In this document: piece by piece, positions 8,383-16,286 of the stretch | Numbering within the stretch: position 1 is the stretch's first letter | How the letters are laid out: each line of letters opens with the position of its first letter | Source: Cellulomonas sp. C5510 | Lineage (GTDB): Bacteria > Actinomycetota > Actinomycetes > Actinomycetales > Cellulomonadaceae | NCBI RefSeq assembly: GCF_019797765.1 | Contig: NZ_CP081862.1 | Span: forward strand, 1,488,001-1,552,000 | Direction: 5' to 3' | Length of the DNA: 64,000 nucleotides | The notes under the pieces: generated by a model | Database searches by the model: none | Told to the model about the DNA's origin: nothing | What the model saw: the letters and a program-made list of their open reading frames with translations, nothing else | Made by a program: the position numbers and the translations under genes

Positions 8383-8994
8383 CTAGAGCGGGTCGAGCAG
8401 CGTCGCCAGCACGGCCCGCCGGACGTCCGTGACCGTGCGCTCGGGCTGGAACGCCAGCCACTCCAGCCCCGCGACGAGCGTCGCGCCGAACATGGCCGCC
8501 GCGGTCATCGACGGGTCACGGTGCGGCCAGGACGCGGCCACGACCTCCGCGAACACCGCGAACGACCGGTCGCGCACCTGCCGGACGGCGTCCTGCCAGT
8601 CCCGGCCCGTGCGGAACACCTCGGCGACCAGCAGCTTGGCGAAGTCGGGGTGCGCCTGGATCTGCGCGAGCAGCTCGTGGACCAGCGCGCCGACGGCGTC
8701 GCGGCCCGTGCGGCCCTCGGCGGCGCCGCGCAGGTCGGCGGTGAGGCGCTCGACGCCCTCGACGATGACCGCCTCGAAGAGCGCGGCCTTGGACCCGAAG
8801 TTGTAGTAGACGCTGCCCTTGGCGACGCCGGCGTGCGCGGCGATGTCGTCGACCGACGTGGCGGAGAACCCGCGGTCGGCGATGAGGGCGACCGTCGAGT
8901 CGATGATGGCGTCGCGGGTGCCGCGGCGCGGGTCGTCGACGCGCCGCGGCCCGGCCGACGGGCGGGGGTCGGCCGGGCCGGGCGCGGTGCTCAT
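8383..8994 (-). CDS. TetR family repressor of the YhgE operon
   Basis: The 203-residue product has an N-terminal TetR helix-turn-helix: TRDAIIDSTVALIADRGFSA, TSVDDIAAHAGVAKGSVYYNF, SKAALFEAVI, followed by an all-helical ligand/dimer domain with a typical C-terminal regulatory helix (MFGATLVAGLEWLAFQPE). It is the last gene of a three-gene minus-strand unit, 13 bases after the YhgE/Pip gene and behind the degenerate ABC ATPase gene. A perfect 14-base palindrome at 12091-12104, at the head of that unit, is the likely operator, which would make this an autoregulated repressor of an efflux-like locus. The inducer is unknown. Confidence 0.85.
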   Translation of the reverse strand: MSTAPGPADPRPSAGPRRVDDPRRGTRDAIIDSTVALIADRGFSATSVDDIAAHAGVAKGSVYYNFGSKAALFEAVIVEGVERLTADLRGAAEGRTGRDAVGALVHELLAQIQAHPDFAKLLVAEVFRTGRDWQDAVRQVRDRSFAVFAEVVAASWPHRDPSMTAAAMFGATLVAGLEWLAFQPERTVTDVRRAVLATLLDPL

Positions 8995-9007
8995 GGTGCC
9001 CAGCCTG

Positions 9008-11173
9008 TCAGATCGACAGCGCGGGGTGCAGGCGGGCGAGCGTCCACGTCCGCAGCCGCCCGGCGCGCCACGAGGTGATCGCGAGCGACCCGACGAGCAC
9101 GGCCCCCAGCACCGCGACGGACAGCCACAGCCGGCCGTCGGCCCCGCCGGTGATCGTCTGGCGCAGCCCGGTCACCGCGTAGCTCATGGGCAGCAGCGGG
9201 TGGATGGCCCGGAAGAACGCCGGCGTGGTCTCGACCGGGTACGTGCCGCCGGACGAGGCGAGCTGCAGCATGAGCAGGGCCAGCACCGCGACCTTGCCGG
9301 CGGCCGGGCCGAGCACCGCCATGAGCATCTGCTGCAGGGCGAGGAACGTCGCGGCGACGAGCAGGGTGAACGCGATCGTGCCCACCGCGGTGTCGAGCTG
9401 GAGGCCGACGCCCCAGTGGATCACGCCGAGCATGACCGCGACCTGGGCGACGCCGATGGCGAGCGCCGGCAGGAACCCCGCGGCCGCGGTGCGCCACCCG
9501 GCCGCGGGAGTCCCGAGGGCGCGCGTGGGCACCGGCCGCAGCAGCAGCCAGGTGATGAGCGCGCCGACGAACAGCGCGAGGGGGATGAAGAACGGTGCGA
9601 AGCCCTCGCCGAACCCCTCCGCGCGGGCCACGTCCGAGGAGTCCAGCGCGACCGGCGAGGCCAGCACCTCGGCCCGGTCGGCGCGCGTGGCGTCGGAGTC
9701 GTCGGGGATCTGCGCGGCGCCGTCCTCCAGGCCGTCGGCGAGCTGCTGCGCGCCGTCGCCGACCTGGTCGGTGCCGTCGGCGACCTGACCGGCCCCCTGG
9801 GCGAGCGTGGTGGTCCCGCCGGCGAGCTCCGCGGCGCCGTCGGCCAGGTCGTGCGACCCGCTCCGGAGCTGCGTGGCGCCGCCGGACAGCGTGCCCGCGC
9901 CGTCCGCGAGCTGGGAGGCCCCGGCCGCGACCTGCTGGGTGCCGTCGGCGACCTGGGAGGCGCCCGAGGCGAGCTCGCCCGCCTTGCCGGCGAGCGTGCC
10001 GAGGCCCGCGTGCAGGTCGGCGGCCCCGGCGCTGAGGTCGCGCGCGCCCTGCTCGAGCGCCGGGAGGCGGCCCAGCGCGGCCTGCTGCTCCGCGGCCGTC
10101 GGCAGGTGCAGGCCCTCGACGGTGGTGCCCAGCGTGGTCAGCGCCTGCTGGATCCCGCCGGCGGTGGCCAGGTCGCCGGCCTGGGCGTTCTGCTGGGCGA
10201 CGGTGGTGAGCGAGGCCTGGAGGGTCCGGAGCGCGGCTGTGAGCGTCTGCGACGCGGCGGCGTTCGTCCGGGTCGACGCGGCGAGCTCGTCGACGCCGGC
10301 GCTGACGGCCTCCGCCCCGTCCACGAGCGGGACGGTCGAGCTGACCGCGTCCTGCGCGCCCTGCGCGAGCCGGCCCGCGCCGTCCGCGAGCGAGGCCGCG
10401 CCGGTGGCGGTCCGCCCCGCCCCGTCCGACAGGGTGGCGGCGCCGGACGCGAGCTGCGTCGCGCCGCCGGCCAGCGAGTCCGTCCCGGCGGCGAGCGTCT
10501 GCGAGCCGTCGGCGAGGCGGGAGGCGCCGTCGGCGGCGGAGGCGGCGCCGTCGGCCACCTGGTGCGCGCCGCTGGACAGGTCGCCGCTGGCCGCACGCAG
10601 CGTCAGGGCGCCGTCGGCGGCGGTCGCGAACCCGTCGCGGGCGGACCCGAGCCCGACGAGGACCCGGTCGACCGCCTGCTCGCCGATGGAGGACGACACC
10701 GCGGACTGCACCTGCGCCATGGCGGTGCGGCCGAGCGTCGAGGCGAGGAACGAGTTCGCGTCGTTGTACGTGACCTCGATGCGCGCGTCGGTCGGGTCGT
10801 CGCCCCCGGCGGACGCGATGTCCGCGGAGAAGTCCGACGGGATCGTCACGGCGAAGTAGTAGGTGCCGTCGGCGACCCCGGCGGCGGCCGCGTCGGCGTC
10901 GGTGACCCGCCAGTCCAGGTCGTCCGAGTCGAGCAGCTCGTCGGTGACCTGCGCACCGGCGTGCAGCGGCTCGTCCCCGAGGGTCGACCCCTCGTCGGCG
11001 TCCACCAGCGCGACCGGTAGGCGGTCGAGGTTGCCGGTCGGGTCCCAGAACGCCCAGAGGTACAGGGCGCCGTAGAGCAGCGGCACGAGGACCATCGCGC
11101 CGACGGCGAGGCGGGGCAGCAGCCCGCGGCGGAACCGGCGCAGCTCGGTGCCGGTGGAGGTGAACGAGAGCAT
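9008..11173 (-). CDS. YhgE/Pip family membrane protein
   Basis: This is an ABC-2-type membrane protein of the YhgE/Pip group, related to phage infection protein and EsaA-like secretion factors. The 721-residue product has one N-terminal membrane helix (LAVGAMVLVPLLYGALYLWAF), a large extracytoplasmic domain, and five or six C-terminal helices. Between residues about 185 and 480 the extracellular part is made of many Leu/Gly heptads (ADGASRLADG, LASGAATLSDGAG), the X-X-X-Leu-X-X-Gly repeat characteristic of the family and likely a long coiled stalk. The ATG at 11173 was chosen because it precedes the signal anchor; the frame is open further upstream only through the neighbouring gene. It follows the ATPase-like gene by 16 bases, so the two are probably made together and regulated by the adjacent TetR protein. 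Confidence 0.85.
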   Translation of the reverse strand: MLSFTSTGTELRRFRRGLLPRLAVGAMVLVPLLYGALYLWAFWDPTGNLDRLPVALVDADEGSTLGDEPLHAGAQVTDELLDSDDLDWRVTDADAAAAGVADGTYYFAVTIPSDFSADIASAGGDDPTDARIEVTYNDANSFLASTLGRTAMAQVQSAVSSSIGEQAVDRVLVGLGSARDGFATAADGALTLRAASGDLSSGAHQVADGAASAADGASRLADGSQTLAAGTDSLAGGATQLASGAATLSDGAGRTATGAASLADGAGRLAQGAQDAVSSTVPLVDGAEAVSAGVDELAASTRTNAAASQTLTAALRTLQASLTTVAQQNAQAGDLATAGGIQQALTTLGTTVEGLHLPTAAEQQAALGRLPALEQGARDLSAGAADLHAGLGTLAGKAGELASGASQVADGTQQVAAGASQLADGAGTLSGGATQLRSGSHDLADGAAELAGGTTTLAQGAGQVADGTDQVGDGAQQLADGLEDGAAQIPDDSDATRADRAEVLASPVALDSSDVARAEGFGEGFAPFFIPLALFVGALITWLLLRPVPTRALGTPAAGWRTAAAGFLPALAIGVAQVAVMLGVIHWGVGLQLDTAVGTIAFTLLVAATFLALQQMLMAVLGPAAGKVAVLALLMLQLASSGGTYPVETTPAFFRAIHPLLPMSYAVTGLRQTITGGADGRLWLSVAVLGAVLVGSLAITSWRAGRLRTWTLARLHPALSI

Positions 11174-11189
11174 GGGGTGACGTCCTGCT

Positions 11190-12050
11190 TCAGGCGGCGG
11201 GCACCGCGTGGGGCCCGGTGGCGAGGGTGATCTGCTGGGGGAGGGTGGCCCACTGCATGCGGGCGACCTCGTCGAGGCTGGCGACCGACGCGACGACGGT
11301 GGTGCCGGCGGCGGCGAGCGCCTCGAGGCGGGTCCACACGGTCTGCCGGCGCCGGGAGTCGTGCACCTGGTCCACGTCGTCCACGACGAGGAGGTCCGGG
11401 TGCTGGGCGGTCGCGAGGGCGACCCGCAGCAGCATCGCGTCGACCTCGTCGAGGTCCCACACGAGGGTGCTGGTGCGCGGCAGCGGCCGCTCGCCGAACA
11501 CCGGGCCGGCGAGACGCGCGAAGGTGCCCTGGTCGACGCGCGGCGTCCGCCGGTACCACGGGCTGAGCCAGGCGAGGCGCTCGCGGACGACGTCCCCGAC
11601 GGAGACCGACTCGTCCAGGTCGTCGATGCCGGCGAAGCCCGCGAGCGCGGCACGCCGCTGCACGGCCGTCCGGCGGCGGGGGAGCGGTTCGCCGAGCACG
11701 GTCAGCCGGGAGCCGTCGTCGGGCACCATCCGCCCGGCCAGCGTGAGCAGCAGGCTGGAACGGCCGCCGCCCTGGGGGCCCTGCACCACGGCCAGCGTCC
11801 CCGTGGGCACCTCGAGGTCGACCGGCCCGTAGACGACGCCGCGCCGCCCGTGCAGCCGCAGCTGCTCGGCGTGCACCGCGAGCACGGTGGGGGCGGGGTC
11901 CGCGCCCGGGGACGCGTCCGCGACGGTCGCGGTGGAGGTCGGTGCGGGCGCAGCGGTGGGCGCGGTCGTCGGCAGCGGCGACGTCGTCGTCGTGCGGTGG
12001 TGTCGCGGTGCACCGGATGCGCGCTGCGGGTGGTCGTGCGGGGTGGTCAC
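11190..12050 (-). CDS. Degenerate ABC ATPase-like protein, partner of YhgE
   Basis: This nucleotide-binding-cassette-like protein of 286 residues has a disordered Thr/Pro/Ala-rich N-terminus (about 60 residues) and then an ABC fold ([19 protein letters not shown]). The key motifs are altered. Walker A reads GPQGGGRSS with Arg in place of the catalytic Lys, the LSGGQ signature is absent ([12 protein letters not shown]), and Walker B continues VVDDVDQV without the usual glutamate. ATP may bind, but hydrolysis is doubtful. The GTG start at 12050 has a perfect GGAGG at good spacing; a GTG 14 codons upstream lies inside the palindromic operator and is unlikely. It is the first gene of the minus-strand unit with YhgE/Pip and TetR. 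Confidence 0.75.
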   Translation of the reverse strand: MTTPHDHPQRASGAPRHHRTTTTSPLPTTAPTAAPAPTSTATVADASPGADPAPTVLAVHAEQLRLHGRRGVVYGPVDLEVPTGTLAVVQGPQGGGRSSLLLTLAGRMVPDDGSRLTVLGEPLPRRRTAVQRRAALAGFAGIDDLDESVSVGDVVRERLAWLSPWYRRTPRVDQGTFARLAGPVFGERPLPRTSTLVWDLDEVDAMLLRVALATAQHPDLLVVDDVDQVHDSRRRQTVWTRLEALAAAGTTVVASVASLDEVARMQWATLPQQITLATGPHAVPAA

Positions 12051-12090
12051 GGGTCCTCCGGTCGGTCGTGCCGCGGTCGGTGTCGTTTGC

Positions 12091-12104
12091 ACTGACCGGT
12101 CAGT
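12091..12104. promoter_or_regulatory. Palindromic TetR-type operator
   Basis: ACTGACCGGTCAGT is a perfect 14-base palindrome 41 bases ahead of the first gene of the ATPase-YhgE-TetR unit and in the intergenic region shared with def. TGACCGGTCA-type palindromes are common TetR-family operators, so self-control of the unit is inferred. Confidence 0.65.
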
Positions 12105-12187
12105 TCAAAGATAGGACGATGTGGGACCCGTGTCATGGCCGACGCCTGTTCCGCGGATCACACCGCGGTCGTGGAAGAATCGCGGGC

Positions 12188-12673
12188 ATGGCGATGAGAG
12201 AGATCCGCGTGGTGGGCGACCCGGTGCTGCGCACCCCGTGCGACCCGGTGACCACGATCGACGCCCGGGTGAAGGGCCTGGTCGAGGACCTGCTCGAGAC
12301 GGTCGACCACGACGGGCGCGCCGGGCTCGCGGCCAACCAGATCGGCGTCGGCCTGCGCGCGTTCTCCTGGAACATCGACGACGAGCTCGGCTACGTGCTC
12401 AACCCGACGATCGTCGAGCTCTCCGAGGACTTCCAGGACGGCGACGAGGGCTGCCTGTCCGTGCCGGACCTGTGGTTCCCGACGCGACGCGCCTGGTACG
12501 CACGGGTGGTCGGGACGGACCTCGACGGCAAGGAGGTCGTCGTCGAGGGCGTCGAGCTCATGGCGCGCTGCCTCCAGCACGAGGTCGACCACCTGGACGG
12601 CCACCTGTACATCGACCGGCTCGACCGGTCCGTGCGGAAGAAGGCCATGCGGGCGATCCGCGAGACGCTGTGA
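12188..12673 (+). CDS. def: Peptide deformylase
   Basis: This cytosolic metalloenzyme removes the formyl group from the N-terminal methionine of new proteins. The 161-residue product shows all three family motifs: [10 protein letters not shown] (motif I), EGCLSVP with the metal-ligand cysteine (motif II) and QHEVDHLDG with the two histidine ligands and catalytic glutamate (motif III). The length is normal. The ATG at 12188 gives the usual compact N-terminus ([16 protein letters not shown]). It is divergent from the YhgE unit and stands apart from its more usual neighbour fmt. Confidence 0.95.
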   Translation: MAMREIRVVGDPVLRTPCDPVTTIDARVKGLVEDLLETVDHDGRAGLAANQIGVGLRAFSWNIDDELGYVLNPTIVELSEDFQDGDEGCLSVPDLWFPTRRAWYARVVGTDLDGKEVVVEGVELMARCLQHEVDHLDGHLYIDRLDRSVRKKAMRAIRETL

Positions 12674-12821
12674 CACCACGCGGGCCGGACGCTGGTGCGG
12701 ACGGCCCGCATCGGGCATGCTGGGCCCTGCACGCCGCGAGAGCCGTGCACCGAACCGTGCGTCACCGGCGGGACGAGGTCGTTGGGGAAGACGAACCTCG
12801 AGCCGATCCGGGAGGGATGAC

Positions 12822-13319
12822 ATGGCAGGTGCGATCACCCGCGGTGTTCTTTTCGTGCACTCAGCGCCGCGCGCGCTCTGCCCGCACCTCGAGTGGGCGG
12901 CGGGCAACGTGCTGGGTTCGCGTGTGTCCATGGACTGGACGGAGCAGCCGGCTGCGCCGGGCATGTTCCGCGCCGAGCACTCGTGGCAGGGCGCGCAGGG
13001 AACGGGTGCGCGCCTGGCCTCGGCGCTGCGCGGCTGGACCCACCTGCGCTACGAGGTGACCGAGGACGCCAGCCACGGCAGCGACGGAGCCCGCTGGAGC
13101 CACACGCCCGAGCTCGGCATCTTCCACGCGCAGACCGACGTGCACGGCAACGTCGTCGTCCCGGAGGACCGCATCCGCGCGGCGCTGGACCAGGGCGACG
13201 CGCGGCTGCTGCGCGAGGAGCTCGCGCTGGCCCTCGGGCAGTCGTGGGACGACGAGCTGGAGCCGTTCCGGTACGCCGGCGCGGGTGCGCCGGTGCGCTG
13301 GCTGCACCGCGTGGGCTGA
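12822..13319 (+). CDS. DUF3145 family protein
   Basis: This conserved actinobacterial protein of unknown function is 165 residues long. It opens with the family signature (ITRGVLFVHSAPRALCPHLEWA) and continues with EHSWQGAQGTGARLASALRGW and ELGIFHAQTDVHGNVVVPEDRI. It has no signal peptide or membrane segment, so it is cytosolic. The ATG at 12822 has GGAGGG about five bases upstream. It stands alone: def is 148 bases upstream and a convergent hydrolase gene lies 20 bases downstream. No catalytic role can be assigned from sequence. Confidence 0.85.
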   Translation: MAGAITRGVLFVHSAPRALCPHLEWAAGNVLGSRVSMDWTEQPAAPGMFRAEHSWQGAQGTGARLASALRGWTHLRYEVTEDASHGSDGARWSHTPELGIFHAQTDVHGNVVVPEDRIRAALDQGDARLLREELALALGQSWDDELEPFRYAGAGAPVRWLHRVG

Positions 13320-13339
13320 GCCGCCCACGCCGACGGCCG

Positions 13340-14818
13340 TCAGGCCCAGTACCGGGCCGCACGGTGGTAGAGGTCGAGCGTCTCCTCCCGCGCCGCCGGT
13401 GTGGGGAAGCGGTGCCGGTCGCTGCGCGCGGCGGACGTCAGATCGGCCACCCAGCGGGCGAAGAACCCGCGGTGGGTGGCCGCGTCGGGTGACCCGGGTC
13501 CGGCGACGTGCACCGGGCCGGTGTGCGCGAGCCGGACCGTGACGGGATCGGGCGAGAAGGCACGCGCGGCGACCCAGCCCGCGCGCCGCAGGTCGAGCGT
13601 GGTCTCGAGCAGGGGCCCGCGGCCTCCGGCCACGACGCGGCCGTCGACCACGAGCTCGACGCCGTCCACCGGTGTCGCGCCTCGTGCCACCACCCGGACC
13701 GGGGTGCGCCGCGCCGCCACCGTGCCGCCCGGGCCCGCGTCGTCGACGAGGAGCGTCAGCAGGGGCCCGTTCGTCACCACCGAGCGCCCCGCGCGCAGGC
13801 CGGCGTAGAACGCGTCGACGGTGAACGGGCCGGGCGCCTGCACGTAGACGCGGTCGTAGCCCGGTGGGGCCGGGAGCGCGCCCGACGCCGAACCCGCCGA
13901 CGCCGGCAGGCGAAGCCCGCACGACAGGTACCGGTAGTACAGGTGGAGCTGGTAGCGCCACGCGCCCGCCGTCCCCGGCCACACGGACCGGTCGCGCGGC
14001 CGGCCCCACGCCTCGTTCGCGACGACGCCGCCCGGCAGGTAGTGGTTGCTCAGCACGCCGACCGAGTCGGGCGCGCCGGTCGCGACCATGACGGGCGTCT
14101 CCCACCACGTGAGCTTCTCGCAGTCGAACCAGGCGCCCTGCGCCCGGGCCCGGTCCACGATGCCGCGACCGGGCGGCGACCACCACGCCTCCGTCGGCGG
14201 GAGGTCGGCCACCTCCACGCCGTGCAGCAGCCACGCGCCGCCGCCCCGCTCGTCCTCGGTGACCGGGGCGACGGCGTGGCGGTCGCCGTCCACGGTGAGG
14301 GCGGCGCGTGGGCGCTGGTCGTGCACCTGCGCCCGCTCCTCCCGGCGCGGTGACGCGGTCTCCCGCCCGGTCCACGCCGTCACGAACGCCCCCAGGTGCA
14401 GGTCCTCGGCGCGCAGGATCGCGGCGGCGTCCGCGAGCGGGCGGTGCACGTGCAGGTCGCCGGACCACCAGCCCTCGGCCGCCAGGTCGGACCACCGTTC
14501 CGGCACGGCGGTGACCCGGGCGCCGGCGGGCCCGACGTCCACCCGGCGCTCGACCCGCCGGTGCTCGGGCCCGCGCTCGACGACGACCGTGCACCCGCCG
14601 CGCGGCACGACGACCTCGGCGGTCCCGTCCACGAGGGCGTGCTCCACGTATCCGGGTCGGACGGCCGAGCCGTCGCCGGGCCGGTCCATGCCCAGGACTT
14701 CGGGGCTGTCGGAGGCGGTGCGGTCCCGCACGGCCCCGGCGGGCCGGCACCAGGTGCCGTCGTCCGCGCGCACGGTGACGCGCGCGGGGCCGCCCGTCAG
14801 GATGGTCAACGTCGGCAC
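13340..14818 (-). CDS. CehA/McbA family PHP-like metallohydrolase
   Basis: The 492-residue product has an N-terminal beta-rich section with carbohydrate/Ig-like character (VRPGYVEHALVDGTAEVVVPRGG) and a PHP-type metal-binding domain beginning WWSGDLHVHRPL (about residues 116-127), the DLHxH signature of the CehA/McbA group. Characterised relatives hydrolyse carbaryl esters, but most members are uncharacterised, so the substrate is unknown. Further metal-site candidates are HGVEVADLP and VLSNHYLPGG. A C-terminal Ig-like part follows (VELVVDGRVVAGGRG). No export signal is seen. It is convergent with the DUF3145 gene and divergent from the FMN-binding lipoprotein. The GTG start is the first in frame and close to the conserved region; its exact position is uncertain. 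Confidence 0.7.
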   Translation of the reverse strand: MPTLTILTGGPARVTVRADDGTWCRPAGAVRDRTASDSPEVLGMDRPGDGSAVRPGYVEHALVDGTAEVVVPRGGCTVVVERGPEHRRVERRVDVGPAGARVTAVPERWSDLAAEGWWSGDLHVHRPLADAAAILRAEDLHLGAFVTAWTGRETASPRREERAQVHDQRPRAALTVDGDRHAVAPVTEDERGGGAWLLHGVEVADLPPTEAWWSPPGRGIVDRARAQGAWFDCEKLTWWETPVMVATGAPDSVGVLSNHYLPGGVVANEAWGRPRDRSVWPGTAGAWRYQLHLYYRYLSCGLRLPASAGSASGALPAPPGYDRVYVQAPGPFTVDAFYAGLRAGRSVVTNGPLLTLLVDDAGPGGTVAARRTPVRVVARGATPVDGVELVVDGRVVAGGRGPLLETTLDLRRAGWVAARAFSPDPVTVRLAHTGPVHVAGPGSPDAATHRGFFARWVADLTSAARSDRHRFPTPAAREETLDLYHRAARYWA

Positions 14819-14953
14819 GCGGTCGACACTAGCCAGCCTCCGGGCCGGTTCCCAGGCGGTTCGCAGGAACCGTGCTTAGCGTCGGAGGTCCTCGCCGATC
14901 CGTTCGGTTTCAACCAGCCCGGGGGACCGGGCCCGCTCCAGGAGGTCACGACC

Positions 14954-15415
14954 ATGGCGCCTTCCGTCCGACGCCGCACGCTCGGCCTGCTGTCCGGAAT
15001 CTCCGTCGTCGTGGCGCTCGCCGCGTGCGCCGGCGCCGGCGCCGCCACCGAGGACGACGCGCCCGGTGCCGGCTCCGGCGCCGGCACCGAGGCCGGCAGC
15101 GGATCCGCGGGATCCGGCGACCTCGCCGACGGCACGTACGACGCCGAGGGCTCCTACAGCACACCGGGCGGCCAGGAGTCGATCCAGGTGGAGCTCACCG
15201 TCGCCGACGGCGTCGTCACCGACGTGACCGTCACGCCCGAGGCGACCGGCGGCAACGCCGCGCGGTTCCAGGAGGAGTTCGCCTCCGGCATCGCGGACGT
15301 CGTCGTGGGCCAGGACCTCGCGGGCCTGTCGGTCGACAAGGTCTCCGGCTCCTCGCTCACGGGCGACGGCTTCAACGCGGCGCTCGACGAGATCCGCGCC
15401 GATGCCGCGGCCTAG
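14954..15415 (+). CDS. FMN-binding domain lipoprotein
   Basis: This small secreted electron carrier probably holds covalently attached FMN. The 153-residue product has a lipoprotein signal peptide ending in the lipobox LAACAG, a low-complexity Ala/Gly/Glu/Asp linker, and an FMN-binding domain (GTYDAEGSY, SIQVELTVADGVVTDVTV) ending DKVSGSSLTGDGFNAAL. The SGSS stretch occupies the place of the S-G-A-T flavinylation motif of NqrC-like domains, with Ser as the potential attachment residue. ATG 14954 has GGAGG upstream. The gene overlaps apbE by 14 bases, and ApbE is the enzyme that attaches FMN to this domain type, so the assignment is strongly supported by context. Confidence 0.88.
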   Translation: MAPSVRRRTLGLLSGISVVVALAACAGAGAATEDDAPGAGSGAGTEAGSGSAGSGDLADGTYDAEGSYSTPGGQESIQVELTVADGVVTDVTVTPEATGGNAARFQEEFASGIADVVVGQDLAGLSVDKVSGSSLTGDGFNAALDEIRADAAA

Positions 15416-16286
15416 CGTCGGCTTCCAGGCCATCGGGACGCACTGGCAGCTCGACACCCCGGAGCCGCTCGCGGCCGAGGTCCTCGCCGCGGTGCACGCG
15501 CGCATCGCGCGGTTCGACGCGGACTGGTCGCGGTTCCGCGACGACTCCTGGGTGAGCGAGGTCGCGCGCGCCGGTGCCGGGACGTACCGGCTGCCCGACG
15601 ACGCGGGGCCGCTGCTCGACGGCTACGACGTCGCCGAGCGCTGCACGGCGGGGGCCGTCGACCCGCTGGTGGGGCGCTGCCTGGAGCAGCTCGGCTACGA
15701 CGCGGCGTACTCCCTGCGACCGCGCCGGGACGCCGAGGGTGCCCTGCTGACCACGCCTGCGCCTCCGTGGCGGACGACCGCGCGCCGCGACGGCAGCACG
15801 CTCACGCTCGGGGCGCCCGCCCTCATCGACGTCGGTGCGGGCGGCAAGGGCTACCTGGTCGACCTCGTCGCGGGCGTGCTGGCCGAGCACGGCGTCGCCG
15901 AGCACGTCGTCGACGCCGGCGGGGACCTGCGGGCGGCCGTCCCCGAGCCGTTGACCGTCGCGCTCGAGGACCCGCGTGATCCGGCGCGGGCGCTCGGCGT
16001 GGTGCGGCTCGGCGCCGGCGCGCTCTGCGGCTCCGCCACCAACCGCCGGGCGTGGGGCGAGGGCGTGCACCACGTCGTCGACGCCCGGACGGGCGCGCCC
16101 ACCTCGGACGTCCGGGCGACGTGGGCGGTCGGCCCGACCGCGCTCGCCGCCGACCTGGCCGCCACCGCGCTGTTCTTCGCGGAGCCCGACCTGGTCGCCT
16201 CGCGCTTCGGGGTGCGGTACGTCGTGCTGCGCGGCGACGGCAGCCTGCGCTGGTCGCTCGACCTGGACGGGGAGGTGTTCGCGTGA
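15402..16286 (+). CDS. apbE: FAD:protein FMN transferase ApbE
   Basis: This enzyme transfers FMN from FAD to a Thr/Ser of target proteins outside the cytosol. The 294-residue product carries family motifs IGTHWQLDTPEP, FDADWSRFRDDSWVS, GAVDPLVGRCLEQLGYD, LIDVGAGGKGYLVDLVAG, VVDAGGDLRA and the C-terminal HHVVDARTGAPTSDVRATWAV. It lacks an obvious signal peptide, unlike ApbE proteins exported as lipoproteins; the start at 15402 overlaps the lipoprotein gene and lies close to the conserved domain, so where flavinylation occurs is an open point. It overlaps the next gene by 4 bases (GTGA). The three genes form a single transcription unit for an extracytosolic flavin electron-transfer chain. Confidence 0.92.
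   Translation: MPRPSVGFQAIGTHWQLDTPEPLAAEVLAAVHARIARFDADWSRFRDDSWVSEVARAGAGTYRLPDDAGPLLDGYDVAERCTAGAVDPLVGRCLEQLGYDAAYSLRPRRDAEGALLTTPAPPWRTTARRDGSTLTLGAPALIDVGAGGKGYLVDLVAGVLAEHGVAEHVVDAGGDLRAAVPEPLTVALEDPRDPARALGVVRLGAGALCGSATNRRAWGEGVHHVVDARTGAPTSDVRATWAVGPTALAADLAATALFFAEPDLVASRFGVRYVVLRGDGSLRWSLDLDGEVFA

Noticed and set aside
9750..10600. Repeated GC-rich DNA motif taken as a DNA repeat array
   Set aside because: The periodicity follows the Leu/Gly heptads of the YhgE/Pip protein and is a coding feature.
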